Positions 1-7,770 of a stretch of DNA of 14,129 nt are shown here, one piece after another. Under the pieces are notes generated by a model. It did not search any database, was not told where the DNA came from, and worked only from the letters and a program-made list of their open reading frames with translations. Positions within the stretch are counted from its first letter, which is position 1; every line of letters starts with the position of its first letter. This DNA comes from Planctomycetota bacterium (GTDB lineage Bacteria > Planctomycetota > UBA8742 > JACQVU01): assembly GCA_016209585.1 (NCBI GenBank), contig JACQVU010000530.1, positions 1 to 14,129 of the forward strand, given 5' to 3'. The translations under genes and the position numbers were made by a program.

Positions 1-1870
1 CCCCCGTCGCCACAGAGGCCACAGAGAGGTCAGCTTCCCGACCCCCGCCCCCCGCCCCGCACCCGCCACATGCGCCGCACGCTTTCCAGGGGGCGGCCTC
101 GCCGAAATACTCCAGCACCTGCCGCCGCAGGCAACGATCGCCCTGAGCGTAACGTAACATCACGTCGAGCCGCTCGCGATCCCGCCGCGCCTTCTCGCGC
201 AGCCACGGCTCGTCGAGGCGCAGCGCGGGACCGGCCGGGTCCACCACCGGGGGCGTCACGACGTGCCGCTCCGAGGTTGACGCCGACGGAGGGTGATGCT
301 CAATAGCCCCGCGCGCCGCCAGCATGCAAAGGGTTTCGCCCACGCGCGCCACCTTGCGCGAAAGGGCCTCGGCGAGATCGGCCGCCGCGGCAGAGAGGCC
401 GCTCGCCAGCCGCGGGCCGAAGGCGGCCTCCAGCCGTTGCAACAGGGCCAGCGCCAGGCCGTCGGTCGCGAAGCGCCGGGCCAGTTCCTCCGGCCCAGCC
501 GCCACCCGCAACCAGTGGCGGCCGGCGGCGAACGCGGCCGGCTCCACGTGGCCGGCGCGGCGCAGGACGTTGAACGCCGTGGCGATCTCGGCCCGCGACG
601 GCGACCCCGGCAACCGGCGGTCGAGGTCAGCGACGCCGGCGCCGGCCGGTCCGGCCTCCACGGTCCGCCGGTAAACCTCCCGGATGAGGGCGAGATCGGG
701 GTTCTGCCCGCGGAGGAAGAATTCGAGAAGGCGGTGGTCGCCCGGCGCGAAAAGCAGCACGCACTGGGCCGGCTGGCCGTCGCGCCCCGCGCGCCCGGCC
801 TCCTGATAATAGGCTTCCAGCGATTGCGGCGCGTCGTAATGGACCACGCGCCGGATGTCGGCGCGGTCAATTCCCATGCCGAAGGCGTTGGTGGCCACGA
901 TCAGATGCTCTTCGCCAGCCATGAAGGCGGTCTGCACCCGCGCGCGCTCTTCGTCCGGCAACCCGGCGTGGTAGGCGCGCGCGCCGAGCGGACGCAGTTC
1001 CCCGGCCACCTCGTCCACGGCGCGCCGCGTGCCGCAGTAGACGATGGCCCCCTCGCGCGGACGCACCAGGGCGCGCAGCGCCGCCATCTTCGCGCCCCGG
1101 TTCGCCGCGCGGCGCACCTCCAGCCGCAGGTTGACGCGGTCGAACCCCTGCACCAGCACCCGAGGCTGGCGCATCTTCAGCGCGGCCGCGATGTCCTCCT
1201 GCACCCGCGGCGTCGCGGTGGCGGTCAGCGCCACCACCGGCGGGCGGCCAGCCCGCGCGATCACTTCCGGCAGGTCGCGGTAGTCGGGCCGGAAGTCGTG
1301 GCCCCATTGCGAGATGCAGTGCGCCTCGTCCACCGCCACCAGGCTCACCCGGGCCTCGCCCGACAGCAGCGCCAACACCCGCGACGACCGGAAGCGCTCC
1401 GGCGCGACGTACAACAACCGCACCTCGCCCGCCGCCGCCAGCGCCAGCGTGTCACGCTGGGCGTCCGGAGAAAGCGTGCTGTTCACCGCCGCGGCGTTCA
1501 CCCCGCGCGACACCAGGCGATCCACCTGGTCTTTCATCAGCGAAATGAGCGGCGAGACCACCAGCGTCAGCCCCGGCAGCAGCAACGCCGGCAACTGGTA
1601 ACAGAGGGACTTCCCGGCGCCCGTGGGCATCACCACCAGGGCGTCCTGCCCGGCCAGGGCGGCCGCTATGGCCTCCTCCTGCCCCGGCCGGAAGGCCGCC
1701 AGGCCGAAACGCTCTGAAAGGAGGCGGCGCGCCGCCTCCAGCCCCGGCGTGGCCGCGGCCGAGCGGATCCGCGCGGGCGGGGGCACGACCGGGGGCGACG
1801 CCGCCGTGGCCGCCGTGGAACGCGGCGCCATCGTCAACCCCGGAGAAACGGAAGCGGCGGTTTTCCCCAT
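1..1870 (-). CDS. recQ: RecQ-type ATP-dependent DNA helicase, C-terminus cut by window edge
   Basis: This is a superfamily 2 3'-5' DNA helicase for recombination and repair in the cytoplasm. The frame is open for 623 codons to the window edge, so the stop is not seen. Motifs in order: FRPGQ (motif 0), MPTGAGKS Walker A at residues 81-88, SPLISLMKDQV (Ia), DEAH at 181-184 followed by the RecQ aromatic loop CISQWGHDFRPDY, ALTATAT (III), VATNAFGMGIDRADIR (V) and YYQEAGRAGRDG at 354-365 (VI). A zinc site of the RecQ type is C580, C598, C601, C604. About 215 residues with a winged-helix look lie between motif VI and this site; in E. coli RecQ the gap is about 60. The start is ATG at 1870. An in-frame ATG at 1831 is equally possible because neither has a clear Shine-Dalgarno. 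The gene lies 95 nt downstream of the MnmE-like gene. Family assignment is firm; the start and C-terminus are not. Confidence 0.93.
   Translation of the reverse strand, partial: MGKTAASVSPGLTMAPRSTAATAASPPVVPPPARIRSAAATPGLEAARRLLSERFGLAAFRPGQEEAIAAALAGQDALVVMPTGAGKSLCYQLPALLLPGLTLVVSPLISLMKDQVDRLVSRGVNAAAVNSTLSPDAQRDTLALAAAGEVRLLYVAPERFRSSRVLALLSGEARVSLVAVDEAHCISQWGHDFRPDYRDLPEVIARAGRPPVVALTATATPRVQEDIAAALKMRQPRVLVQGFDRVNLRLEVRRAANRGAKMAALRALVRPREGAIVYCGTRRAVDEVAGELRPLGARAYHAGLPDEERARVQTAFMAGEEHLIVATNAFGMGIDRADIRRVVHYDAPQSLEAYYQEAGRAGRDGQPAQCVLLFAPGDHRLLEFFLRGQNPDLALIREVYRRTVEAGPAGAGVADLDRRLPGSPSRAEIATAFNVLRRAGHVEPAAFAAGRHWLRVAAGPEELARRFATDGLALALLQRLEAAFGPRLASGLSAAAADLAEALSRKVARVGETLCMLAARGAIEHHPPSASTSERHVVTPPVVDPAGPALRLDEPWLREKARRDRERLDVMLRYAQGDRCLRRQVLEYFGEAAPWKACGACGGCGAGGGGREADLSVASVATG
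9..26. repeat. Two tandem copies of GCCACAGAG inside the end of recQ
   Basis: GCCACAGAG occurs twice in a row (9-17, 18-26). The 9-bp period keeps the recQ frame open, encoding Ser-Val-Ala twice after the zinc-site cysteines. Similar CACAGAG repeats are, as I remember, scattered between genes in some environmental bacterial genomes, so the gene end may have been extended by a repeat. Confidence 0.5.
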
Positions 1871-1881
1871 TCGCGGCCGCC

Positions 1882-1887
1882 ATTGTA
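1882..1887 (-). promoter_or_regulatory. Candidate -10 element (TACAAT) upstream of recQ
   Basis: The minus strand reads GGATACAATGG, with TACAAT ending 11 nt before the ATG at 1870. No good -35 lies 17 bp upstream (best CTGTCG). If it is used, the transcript would start only a few bases before that ATG (almost leaderless) or about 40 nt before the ATG at 1831. A near-identical GGGTACAATGAGG occurs at 10153-10158. Weak evidence. Confidence 0.3.
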
Positions 1888-1965
1888 TCCGCGCCCGCCC
1901 CCGGCGACAGCGCGCCGCCACCAAACGTCGGGCGAACCGGCGTCATCTTTCGCCTCGTCATGACT

Positions 1966-3057
1966 TTACCGACGGGCTGATGGGCTTTCATCCGGGAACG
2001 CCAATGGTCCGGGGATCGCCTCCAGGCCACCGGCGAGAAGGCGCGCCGCCGCCGAGACCCCCATGAGCGCGGCGAGCAGGGCGTGGCGAACCTCTTCCAC
2101 GCCCTCCCCGCGCGCGGCTGAAACCGGCAGCGCCACCGCGCCCGCCGCGCCGAGCGCGGCCGGCGCGCGCGGCGAGAACCCCGGCAGGTCGCGCTTGTTC
2201 AGCACGATGACCACCGGGGCGCGCGCCGCCAGCCGGGTGAAGCGCGCGGCGAGGGGCGCGCCGCCGGCGCCGGCGATCACCACCAGCCGCAGGTCGGCGC
2301 GCGCGGCGACTTCCTCGGCCAGGCGCATGGCCTCTTCCTCGGCCGCCGTCCGGGGGTCGTCGCCGAGACCGGCGGTGTCGGCGAGGCGCGCCGGAAGGCC
2401 GGCGAGTGATATCCAGCACTCGACGGGGTCGATGGTGGCCCCCGGCGTCGGGCTGACGATGGAACACTCCCGCCCGAACAGCGCGTTCGCCAGCGTGCTC
2501 TTGCCGGCGTTGGGCGGGCCGATCACCGCGATGGCTGGCGGGCATGCCAGCCACCGGCCGAGGCTGGCCGAGGCGCGGGCCGTGGCCGAGTCGCGCCCCG
2601 CGTCTTCGGGGGACGAGGCGGCGGCGGGGAAGGCCTCGCGCAGGAGCAGCGCCAGCGCCGCGCGGGTGCGGGCCGCCAGCGCGAGGCGCAGCGCGCGGGC
2701 GCGGTGGGCGTCAAACCCGGCGAGGCCGACGAGGGCGAGCGTTTCCTCTTCCGTCGCGGCCGTGAAACCCTCGCGCTCCAGCAGCGCGGCGAAGGCGCGC
2801 GCGACGGCGGGGGAACCGTGCAGGCAGACTTCCACCCCCCCGCCTCCGGCGGGCGCGGCGACCACGGCCTGGTCCACCGCGTGGCCGGCGTGGTCGGTGA
2901 CGGTCGCCACGGTGAGGTCGCCGACTGAGGGCGCGCGCCGGGCGCGAAACCGGCGCGCCACGAAGGCCGCCGCCCCCGGCCCCGCGAGCGCGAAGACCGC
3001 GACCCCGCCGCGGCCGGGCGGAGTGAGCATGGCGTAACAATCACGGGAGAGGGTCAT
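1966..3057 (-). CDS. Short MnmE/TrmE-like GTPase
   Basis: The N-terminus has the MnmE-type motif TPPGRGGVAV (residues 12-21). MnmE with MnmG modifies the wobble uridine of tRNAs, using 5,10-methylene-THF. The G domain is complete in outline: G1 GPPNAGKST (180-188, with the Asn used for K+ binding in MnmE), G2 PGATID in place of the usual PGTTRD, G3 DTAG (227-230), G4 NKRD (287-290) and G5 SAA (313-315). At 363 residues it is about 90 shorter than usual. The central helical part is reduced, and the C-terminal helical region with the CIGK-type motif carrying the catalytic Cys is absent. The natural stop TAA follows normally, with no sign of a frameshift. It overlaps the stop of the upstream gene by ATGA, so translation is probably coupled. 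It is either a divergent MnmE or a paralogue with another role. Short MnmE-like GTPases occur, to my recollection, in planctomycetes. Confidence 0.85.
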   Translation of the reverse strand: MTLSRDCYAMLTPPGRGGVAVFALAGPGAAAFVARRFRARRAPSVGDLTVATVTDHAGHAVDQAVVAAPAGGGGVEVCLHGSPAVARAFAALLEREGFTAATEEETLALVGLAGFDAHRARALRLALAARTRAALALLLREAFPAAASSPEDAGRDSATARASASLGRWLACPPAIAVIGPPNAGKSTLANALFGRECSIVSPTPGATIDPVECWISLAGLPARLADTAGLGDDPRTAAEEEAMRLAEEVAARADLRLVVIAGAGGAPLAARFTRLAARAPVVIVLNKRDLPGFSPRAPAALGAAGAVALPVSAARGEGVEEVRHALLAALMGVSAAARLLAGGLEAIPGPLAFPDESPSARR

Positions 3058-5318
3058 TCGGGGCGCGCCGCGGGAGCGAGTCCCAGGGCGCGCAACTTCT
3101 CGCGCATCTCCGGCGTCGGCTCGCCGTGCGGGGACTGGCCGGCGCCGCCCGGATCGCCGGCGATGAAGGCCTGAATCCGCGCGCGTGTCGCCGCCGGCAA
3201 CGGGACCTGCTCGGCGTCGAGTTGCGCCAGGAAGTCGCGGGCCTTGGCCCGCTGGCCCGACATGCGCCAGAGCGCCAGCAGCGCGTCCATCGGTTCGGCG
3301 TTATCGGGCGCCGCCCGCACGGCCTCCTTGAATGCCGTCGTCGCCGTCAGCAGCCTTCCCATGTCGGGGCGACCGTCGTCACGGCCCATCGCCCGCCGCT
3401 GCAAAAGGCTGCCCTTGACCGTGAGAAGGCGCGAGAGCGTGAGCCGGGCGGCGGGCGCGCCGCCGCTTTCATCCGCGCCGCGCCGCGCCAGGACGATGGC
3501 GGCCTCCAGCCGTGCTTCCGTCTCCTCCGGCGTGTTGTCGCCGGGTTCGGCCGCGGAGTCCCACAAAAGGCGCGCGCGCAGCGTATGCGCCTCGCCGGGA
3601 AGGGGCGCCTGCCCCGGCGCGCCGGCGACGCGGGCTTCCAGTTCGCGCCGGTGCGTGGCCAGGATGAACTGCCGCCACGACCACAACACGCGCGAGCGCA
3701 GGCCGTCGAGCCGAATCGTGTCGGGCTGTTCCTGGAGACGGCGCTGAATGAGGTCCGCGGCCTCCAGCGCCAGCCGCGCGCGCTCCACGGCCACGGCCGA
3801 CTCGCCGGAGAACGCCGGCATTCGGGCGAGCGCCGCCCTTGCCGCCAGGTCCTCCCGCGCCGAAGCGGGAAGGCCGGCCACGAAGGCCCCGTCGGCGACC
3901 AGCGCCTCGACCCCGGCGGCCGGTGAGACCCGGTCCGGCGCCGCCTCCTCGGCCAGCGTCTGGCGCATGCCGGCGTAGAGGCGCGCGGCGCGCATCTCCG
4001 GCGTCACGCCGTTCGGGTCTGCCTGGAAAAGCGCCTCGATTTCGGCGCGGGCGTCGGCGAGCGTTTTGGTGTCCAGCGCCAGCGCCCGCGCTTGGAGCGG
4101 CTGGTCGGCGAGCCGCGTCGCCTGCCGGAGCGCCTGGCCCCACAAGGGGAGCAGATCAAGGCGCGCCAGCGCGGCCGCCAAGGGGTCAGCCGGCGCCTTT
4201 GGGGCGTCGCCAGTAGGCGCGGTGTTCGCGTGTGGTGTCGCGCGATGCGGGTCGGCGGACGGGTCAGCCGGCGGCTCGGCGTCGGCCGCCAGGTCCACGT
4301 ACTCGACCGCGAGAAAAGGGTCAAAGATCCGGTCGCTTCCGCGCGCCCAGGCCTCGTCGTGGCAACAGAGCGCCACGAGCGCGGCCAGCGCCACGGCGTC
4401 GTCCGGCGCCCTCTCCCACGCCCGCCGCGTGGCGGCCATCGCTTCCCGCAGCGCGACCGGCGACTCCGCCGGGCTATCGCCGGCCAGCCGCGCTCCGGCC
4501 AACAGCGCCGCGGCCGCCACCGGATCGGTCCGGGCACGAAGCAACGCCCTCTCCCAGCGCGCCAACGCGGAGAAGGCCAGGAAACGCGGGGCAGCCGGCG
4601 GCTCCGCGGCGGCCGTGCTCCCGCCGGCGTCGGCGTCGGCGTCGTCGGGGGCGACGGCGTGGAGCAGCGACTCGCACACCGCCAGCAGCGCGCGCTCGCG
4701 GAGGGCGTCGACCCGCGGCGAGATCCCCGTCTCGTCGCCGCCGGACGCCAGTCGAACGTAGAGCGTGGCCGCGGCCGTGAACAGCCCCGCGGCGCGCGCG
4801 GGCGACTCGACGGGCCGAGCCGCTTCGATTTCAGGGAGATGTTCAACCCAGTGGAGGTCTCCCGTCGCGACCGCGGGAAGCCGCGCGCGTATCGCTCCGC
4901 GCCCCAGGGCTTCGCGCATGGCCGCCGCGGCGTCGCCGGCTGCGGCGTCGGTCGCTCCGCCCAGCGCGCCCGCGACGCCGGCCGCGTAGAGCGCGCCGCC
5001 CGCCACCTCTTCAGGCTCGACATCCGGATGGGCGGCGGCGAACGCCAGCAGCCGCTCGCGCAGGCGCGCGGCGATCCCGGCCAGTTCGCGCTTCAGGAGC
5101 AGGGCGTCGTCGGTCGCTCCGGCGCGCAGGGCCTCGGCGCGTTGGCGTTCCAGAACGGCGAACCGCCCGCCCTCCGACCAGATGCGCCGCAGCGACGCCC
5201 GCGCGGCTTCCACTTTCGGGAGCACGGGCGGCCCCCAGTCGCGGAGCCGCGTCAGCACGACGAAGCAGACGGCGGCCACGAAGGCCACGTAGACCAGAAG
5301 GAGTCCCCGCCACTTCAT
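3054..5318 (-). CDS. Membrane-anchored Ala-rich helical-repeat protein, function unknown
   Basis: A 754-residue protein that I do not recognise. The N-terminus (MKWRG, then hydrophobic residues 6-22, then Arg-rich) is one membrane anchor or an uncleaved signal, which places the rest outside the cytoplasmic membrane. The remainder is Ala-rich and helical. At least two stretches look like TPR repeats: REAMAATRRAWERAPDD near residue 290, and TAFKEAVRAAPDNAEPMDAL near residue 665. A low-complexity Asp/Ala linker lies near residue 230 and a Pro/Asp/Ala linker near residue 350. No catalytic motif is visible. The stop overlaps the start of the MnmE-like gene (ATGA). It starts 26 nt after the crotonase stop, without a Shine-Dalgarno. 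The ATG is supported by the membrane segment that immediately follows it. A scaffold or assembly role is guesswork. Confidence 0.75.
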   Translation of the reverse strand: MKWRGLLLVYVAFVAAVCFVVLTRLRDWGPPVLPKVEAARASLRRIWSEGGRFAVLERQRAEALRAGATDDALLLKRELAGIAARLRERLLAFAAAHPDVEPEEVAGGALYAAGVAGALGGATDAAAGDAAAAMREALGRGAIRARLPAVATGDLHWVEHLPEIEAARPVESPARAAGLFTAAATLYVRLASGGDETGISPRVDALRERALLAVCESLLHAVAPDDADADAGGSTAAAEPPAAPRFLAFSALARWERALLRARTDPVAAAALLAGARLAGDSPAESPVALREAMAATRRAWERAPDDAVALAALVALCCHDEAWARGSDRIFDPFLAVEYVDLAADAEPPADPSADPHRATPHANTAPTGDAPKAPADPLAAALARLDLLPLWGQALRQATRLADQPLQARALALDTKTLADARAEIEALFQADPNGVTPEMRAARLYAGMRQTLAEEAAPDRVSPAAGVEALVADGAFVAGLPASAREDLAARAALARMPAFSGESAVAVERARLALEAADLIQRRLQEQPDTIRLDGLRSRVLWSWRQFILATHRRELEARVAGAPGQAPLPGEAHTLRARLLWDSAAEPGDNTPEETEARLEAAIVLARRGADESGGAPAARLTLSRLLTVKGSLLQRRAMGRDDGRPDMGRLLTATTAFKEAVRAAPDNAEPMDALLALWRMSGQRAKARDFLAQLDAEQVPLPAATRARIQAFIAGDPGGAGQSPHGEPTPEMREKLRALGLAPAARPE

Positions 5319-5326
5319 CGTCCGGC

Positions 5327-5332
5327 ATCATA
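5327..5332 (-). promoter_or_regulatory. Candidate -10 element (TATGAT) upstream of the 754-aa gene
   Basis: The minus strand reads GGGTATGATGCCGGACG and then the ATG, so TATGAT ends 8 nt before the start codon and no Shine-Dalgarno lies between. No convincing -35 is seen. This would fit an internal promoter giving a leaderless transcript. Only the -10 match supports it. Confidence 0.25.
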
Positions 5333-5344
5333 CCCCGTGGCCGG

Positions 5345-6136
5345 CTACTTTCCCTTGAAGGCCGCCTGGCCCTTGTTGAGGTAGGCGGCGATGCCGGCCT
5401 TGGCGTCGTCGCTCTGGAAGAGTTGCTGCTGAAGTTCGCGCTCCAGCGCCAGCGCGGTCTCGAAGGGGATTTCAGGCCCGGTCTGGCAGGCGCGCTTGAT
5501 CAGCCCCACCGCCTTCGAGGCCTTGTTCGGCGGGCAGAAGCGGCGGGCGTAGTCGCGGGCCTGGCCGAGGAAGTTCTGGGGTTCGAAGATCGCGTTGACG
5601 ATGCCCAGGTCGTGCGCCTTCTCGAACGAGAGAAGTTCGCCGCTAATCATGATCTCCAGCGCCCGACTCTTGCCGACCAGGCGCGAGAGCCGCTGCGTGC
5701 CGCCGGTGCCGGGCAGGACGCCGAGGTTGATTTCCGGCAAGCCGATCTGCCCGGCGCCCTTTTTCGCGACGCGCAGGTCGGCGGCCATGGCGATCTCCAG
5801 GCCGCCGCCCACGGTGTGGCCGTTGAGCGCGGCGATGACCAGTTTCGGGGTCTGCTCCAGCCGGTTGAGCGTCTCGTTGGCGTGGAGGCAGAAGAAGTAT
5901 TTGAAGCGCGGCGTCACCTCCGCCAGCATCTTGATGTTGGCGCCGGCTGAGAAGAACTTCTCGCCCGCTCCCGTGAGGAGGATGACGTGCGCCTCGTCGT
6001 CCATGCGGGCGTCGAGGATGGCCTCATCCAACTCCCGGTTCATGTCGTAGGTGTAGGTGTTCGCGGGGGGGTCGTCGAGCGTCAGCGTCGCGATCCCCTC
6101 CCGCGCCTCGTATTTCACCAGGTTGCCGTATGACAT
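5345..6136 (-). CDS. Enoyl-CoA hydratase/isomerase (crotonase family)
   Basis: A 263-residue cytoplasmic crotonase-fold enzyme, close to the usual family length of about 260. It probably hydrates 2-enoyl-CoA to 3-hydroxyacyl-CoA in fatty-acid or related acyl-CoA breakdown. Oxyanion-hole segments are FSAGANIK (62-69) and GHTVGGGLE (106-114). Both glutamates of true hydratases are present: E114 in GGGLE and E135 in LPEINLG, followed by LPGTGGTQRL. The usual NALN-type N-terminal segment is replaced by PPANTYTYDMNREL. It lies 40 bp downstream of the aldehyde dehydrogenase, and that gap is filled by a 7-bp repeat. The mRNA just before the ATG is therefore C-rich and has no Shine-Dalgarno. The start is supported by a normal crotonase N-terminus. 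Substrate cannot be told from sequence. Confidence 0.9.
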   Translation of the reverse strand: MSYGNLVKYEAREGIATLTLDDPPANTYTYDMNRELDEAILDARMDDEAHVILLTGAGEKFFSAGANIKMLAEVTPRFKYFFCLHANETLNRLEQTPKLVIAALNGHTVGGGLEIAMAADLRVAKKGAGQIGLPEINLGVLPGTGGTQRLSRLVGKSRALEIMISGELLSFEKAHDLGIVNAIFEPQNFLGQARDYARRFCPPNKASKAVGLIKRACQTGPEIPFETALALERELQQQLFQSDDAKAGIAAYLNKGQAAFKGK

Positions 6137-6176
6137 GTTGAGGGTTGGGGGTTGGAGGTTGGGGGTTGGAGGGTTG
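6136..6176. repeat. Heptanucleotide tandem repeat (GGTTGGR), G-quadruplex-like
   Basis: The plus strand reads GGTTGGG, GGTTGGA, GGTTGGG, GGTTGGA at 6143-6170, two exact 14-bp copies. A degenerate unit lies on each side (TGTTGAG at 6136-6142 and GGGTTG from 6171). It occupies the entire gap between the aldehyde dehydrogenase stop and the crotonase ATG. Four G runs of three or more (loops of 2, 9 and 5) could form a G-quadruplex on the plus strand, which is the template for these genes. The transcript itself is C-rich here. Confidence 0.85.
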
Positions 6177-7640
6177 TTACGTCAAGTCTACCCACACGGT
6201 CTGAGACTCCGTGTACATGTCGATCGCGGCCTCTCCCAACTCGCGCCCGAAGCCCGAGGCCTTGAAGCCGCCGAAGGGGGCCGCGGGATCGTACTGGTTG
6301 TAGGTGTTCACCCACACCGTCCCCGCGCGAAGCGCGTGCGCCACGCGATGGGCCTTGGCCACGTCGCGCGTCCAGACGCCGGCGGCCAGCCCGTAGCGCA
6401 CGTCGTTGGCCTTCTTCACGGCGTCGGCCTCGTCCTTGAACGGGATCACGGTGAGCACCGGCCCGAAGATTTCCTCCTGCGCCACGGTCATGCGGTTGTC
6501 GACGCGGGTCAGCACGGTGGGCTTGATGAAATAGCCGGCGCCGGGCGGCGCGGCCGGGCCGCCGCCGGCCGCGACCTGGGCGCCCTCTTGGCGGCCGGCG
6601 TCGATGTGGCGCAGCACGCGCTCGAACTGCGCCTGGCCGCAGACCGGCCCCATGCGCGTCTCCTTGTCGAAGGGGTCGCCCACCTTGATCTTCTCCACCC
6701 GCGCCACCAGCGCGCTCACCACCTCGTCGTGAACCTTCTCCTCCACCAGCAACCGGGAGCCGGCGGCGCAGACCTCTCCCTTGTTATAGAAGATGCCGTT
6801 CTGCGCCCCCTTGACCGCGCTCTTGAGATCGGCGTCGGCGAAGATGATGTTGGGCGACTTCCCGCCCAACTCCAGCGAGAGGCGCGTCACGTGTTCCGCC
6901 GCGGCGCGCATCACCCCCTGGCCCACGTCGGTCGACCCGGTGAACGCGATCTTGTCGACGCCCGGATGGCGCGCCAGCGCCTCGCCCGTGACTGACCCGC
7001 TGCCCGGCGTCACGTTGAAGACCCCGGTCGGCAGGCCGGCCTCGGTGAGCACCTCCGCCAGTTTCAGCGCCGACAGCGGCGTCTCCTTCGAGGGCTTCAC
7101 CACCAGCGTGCAGCCCGCGGCCAGGGCGGGGCCGATCTTCCAGGCGGCGAGCAGCAGCGGGAAGTTCCACGGCACGATGGCCGCCACCACCCCGACCGGG
7201 TGGCGGATGGTGTAGGTGAAGTGGTTGCCGCGGACCGGCAGCACCGCGCCCTTGTGGCGGGTGGCCACGCCGGCATAGAAGCGCAGGACCTCGGCGGTGA
7301 AGGCCACGTCGACGAAGCGCGACTCGCCGTAGGGCTTGCCGGTGTCGATGGTTTCCAGCCAGCCCATTTCGTCGCGGCACTGGTCCAGGAGATCGGCCGC
7401 GCGGTAGAGGACGCGGCCGCGATCGGCGGCGTCCATCTTCGGCCAGTCGCCGCCCTCCAGCGCCCGGCGCGCGGCGGCCACGGCGCGATCCACGTCGCGC
7501 GGGGAGGCGAAGGCGACGTCGGCCACCGGCCGCTCGGTGGCGGGGTTGATGGTCGCGAAGGTGCGGCCCTCTTCGCCGTCCGTCCACTCGCCGCCAATGA
7601 ACAACCGGGTGGCCTTGATCGGAAACGTAGGTGCGCCCAT
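6177..7640 (-). CDS. NAD(P)-dependent aldehyde dehydrogenase
   Basis: A 487-residue enzyme, normal length for the betaine-aldehyde/ALDH1-2 type, oxidising an aldehyde to its acid in the cytoplasm. Catalytic features are all present: PWNFP with N159, the cofactor-site Lys in VVKPS (K182), FTGSTDVGQ of the Rossmann fold (233-241), the general base E257 in LELGGKSPN, the nucleophile C291 in GEVCAAGS, EEIFGPVL, and the C-terminal FGGFKASGFGRELG. E257 and C291 have the usual spacing, so activity is expected. It is first in a run of leftward genes and diverges from rpsL across 130 bp. Its start at 7640 has no strong Shine-Dalgarno, but the N-terminus aligns with the family. With the crotonase next door it may oxidise a short-chain or semialdehyde intermediate. 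Substrate is unknown. Confidence 0.93.
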   Translation of the reverse strand: MGAPTFPIKATRLFIGGEWTDGEEGRTFATINPATERPVADVAFASPRDVDRAVAAARRALEGGDWPKMDAADRGRVLYRAADLLDQCRDEMGWLETIDTGKPYGESRFVDVAFTAEVLRFYAGVATRHKGAVLPVRGNHFTYTIRHPVGVVAAIVPWNFPLLLAAWKIGPALAAGCTLVVKPSKETPLSALKLAEVLTEAGLPTGVFNVTPGSGSVTGEALARHPGVDKIAFTGSTDVGQGVMRAAAEHVTRLSLELGGKSPNIIFADADLKSAVKGAQNGIFYNKGEVCAAGSRLLVEEKVHDEVVSALVARVEKIKVGDPFDKETRMGPVCGQAQFERVLRHIDAGRQEGAQVAAGGGPAAPPGAGYFIKPTVLTRVDNRMTVAQEEIFGPVLTVIPFKDEADAVKKANDVRYGLAAGVWTRDVAKAHRVAHALRAGTVWVNTYNQYDPAAPFGGFKASGFGRELGEAAIDMYTESQTVWVDLT

Positions 7641-7709
7641 GGATGGTAAGCCTAGCGGCCGCGGCCGATAGCCTCAAGAAAGTTGACTCGGAATCCGTAT
7701 GAAAAGCGG

Positions 7710-7738
7710 TTGACGGCCATCGGCCGACCCCGTATACT
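7710..7738 (+). promoter_or_regulatory. sigma70-type promoter of rpsL-rpsG
   Basis: TTGACG at 7710-7715 and TATACT at 7733-7738 are separated by exactly 17 bp, matching five of six consensus bases at each hexamer. Transcription should start near 7745, giving a leader of about 26 nt. This is the clearest promoter in the window. Confidence 0.8.
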
Positions 7739-7743
7739 TCCAC

Positions 7744-7760
7744 CCCCTTTGCCGAAGGGG
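7744..7760 (+). promoter_or_regulatory. 5'-terminal stem-loop in the rpsL leader
   Basis: CCCCTT (7744-7749) pairs with AAGGGG (7755-7760) around a 5-nt loop. It coincides with the predicted transcript start and ends just before the ribosome binding site. It could protect the 5' end or tune translation. No T tract follows, so it is not a terminator. Confidence 0.45.
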
Positions 7761-7762
7761 AC

Positions 7763-7768
7763 GAGGAA
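7763..7768 (+). promoter_or_regulatory. Ribosome binding site of rpsL
   Basis: GAGGAA (in GAGGAAAG) immediately precedes the ATG at 7771 with a slightly short spacer. It is one of the few recognisable Shine-Dalgarno sequences in the window and supports the chosen rpsL start. Confidence 0.6.
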
Positions 7769-7770
7769 AG

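Noticed and set aside
293..1717. 474-codon plus-strand open frame
   Set aside because: It is antisense to recQ, whose frame carries all helicase motifs in order.
4092..5384. 430-codon plus-strand open frame
   Set aside because: Antisense shadow of the 754-aa protein; Arg/Gln/Gly-rich and extends over the crotonase end.
6136..6176. CRISPR-like array
   Set aside because: Units are 7 bp and adjacent, with no unique spacers and no cas genes.
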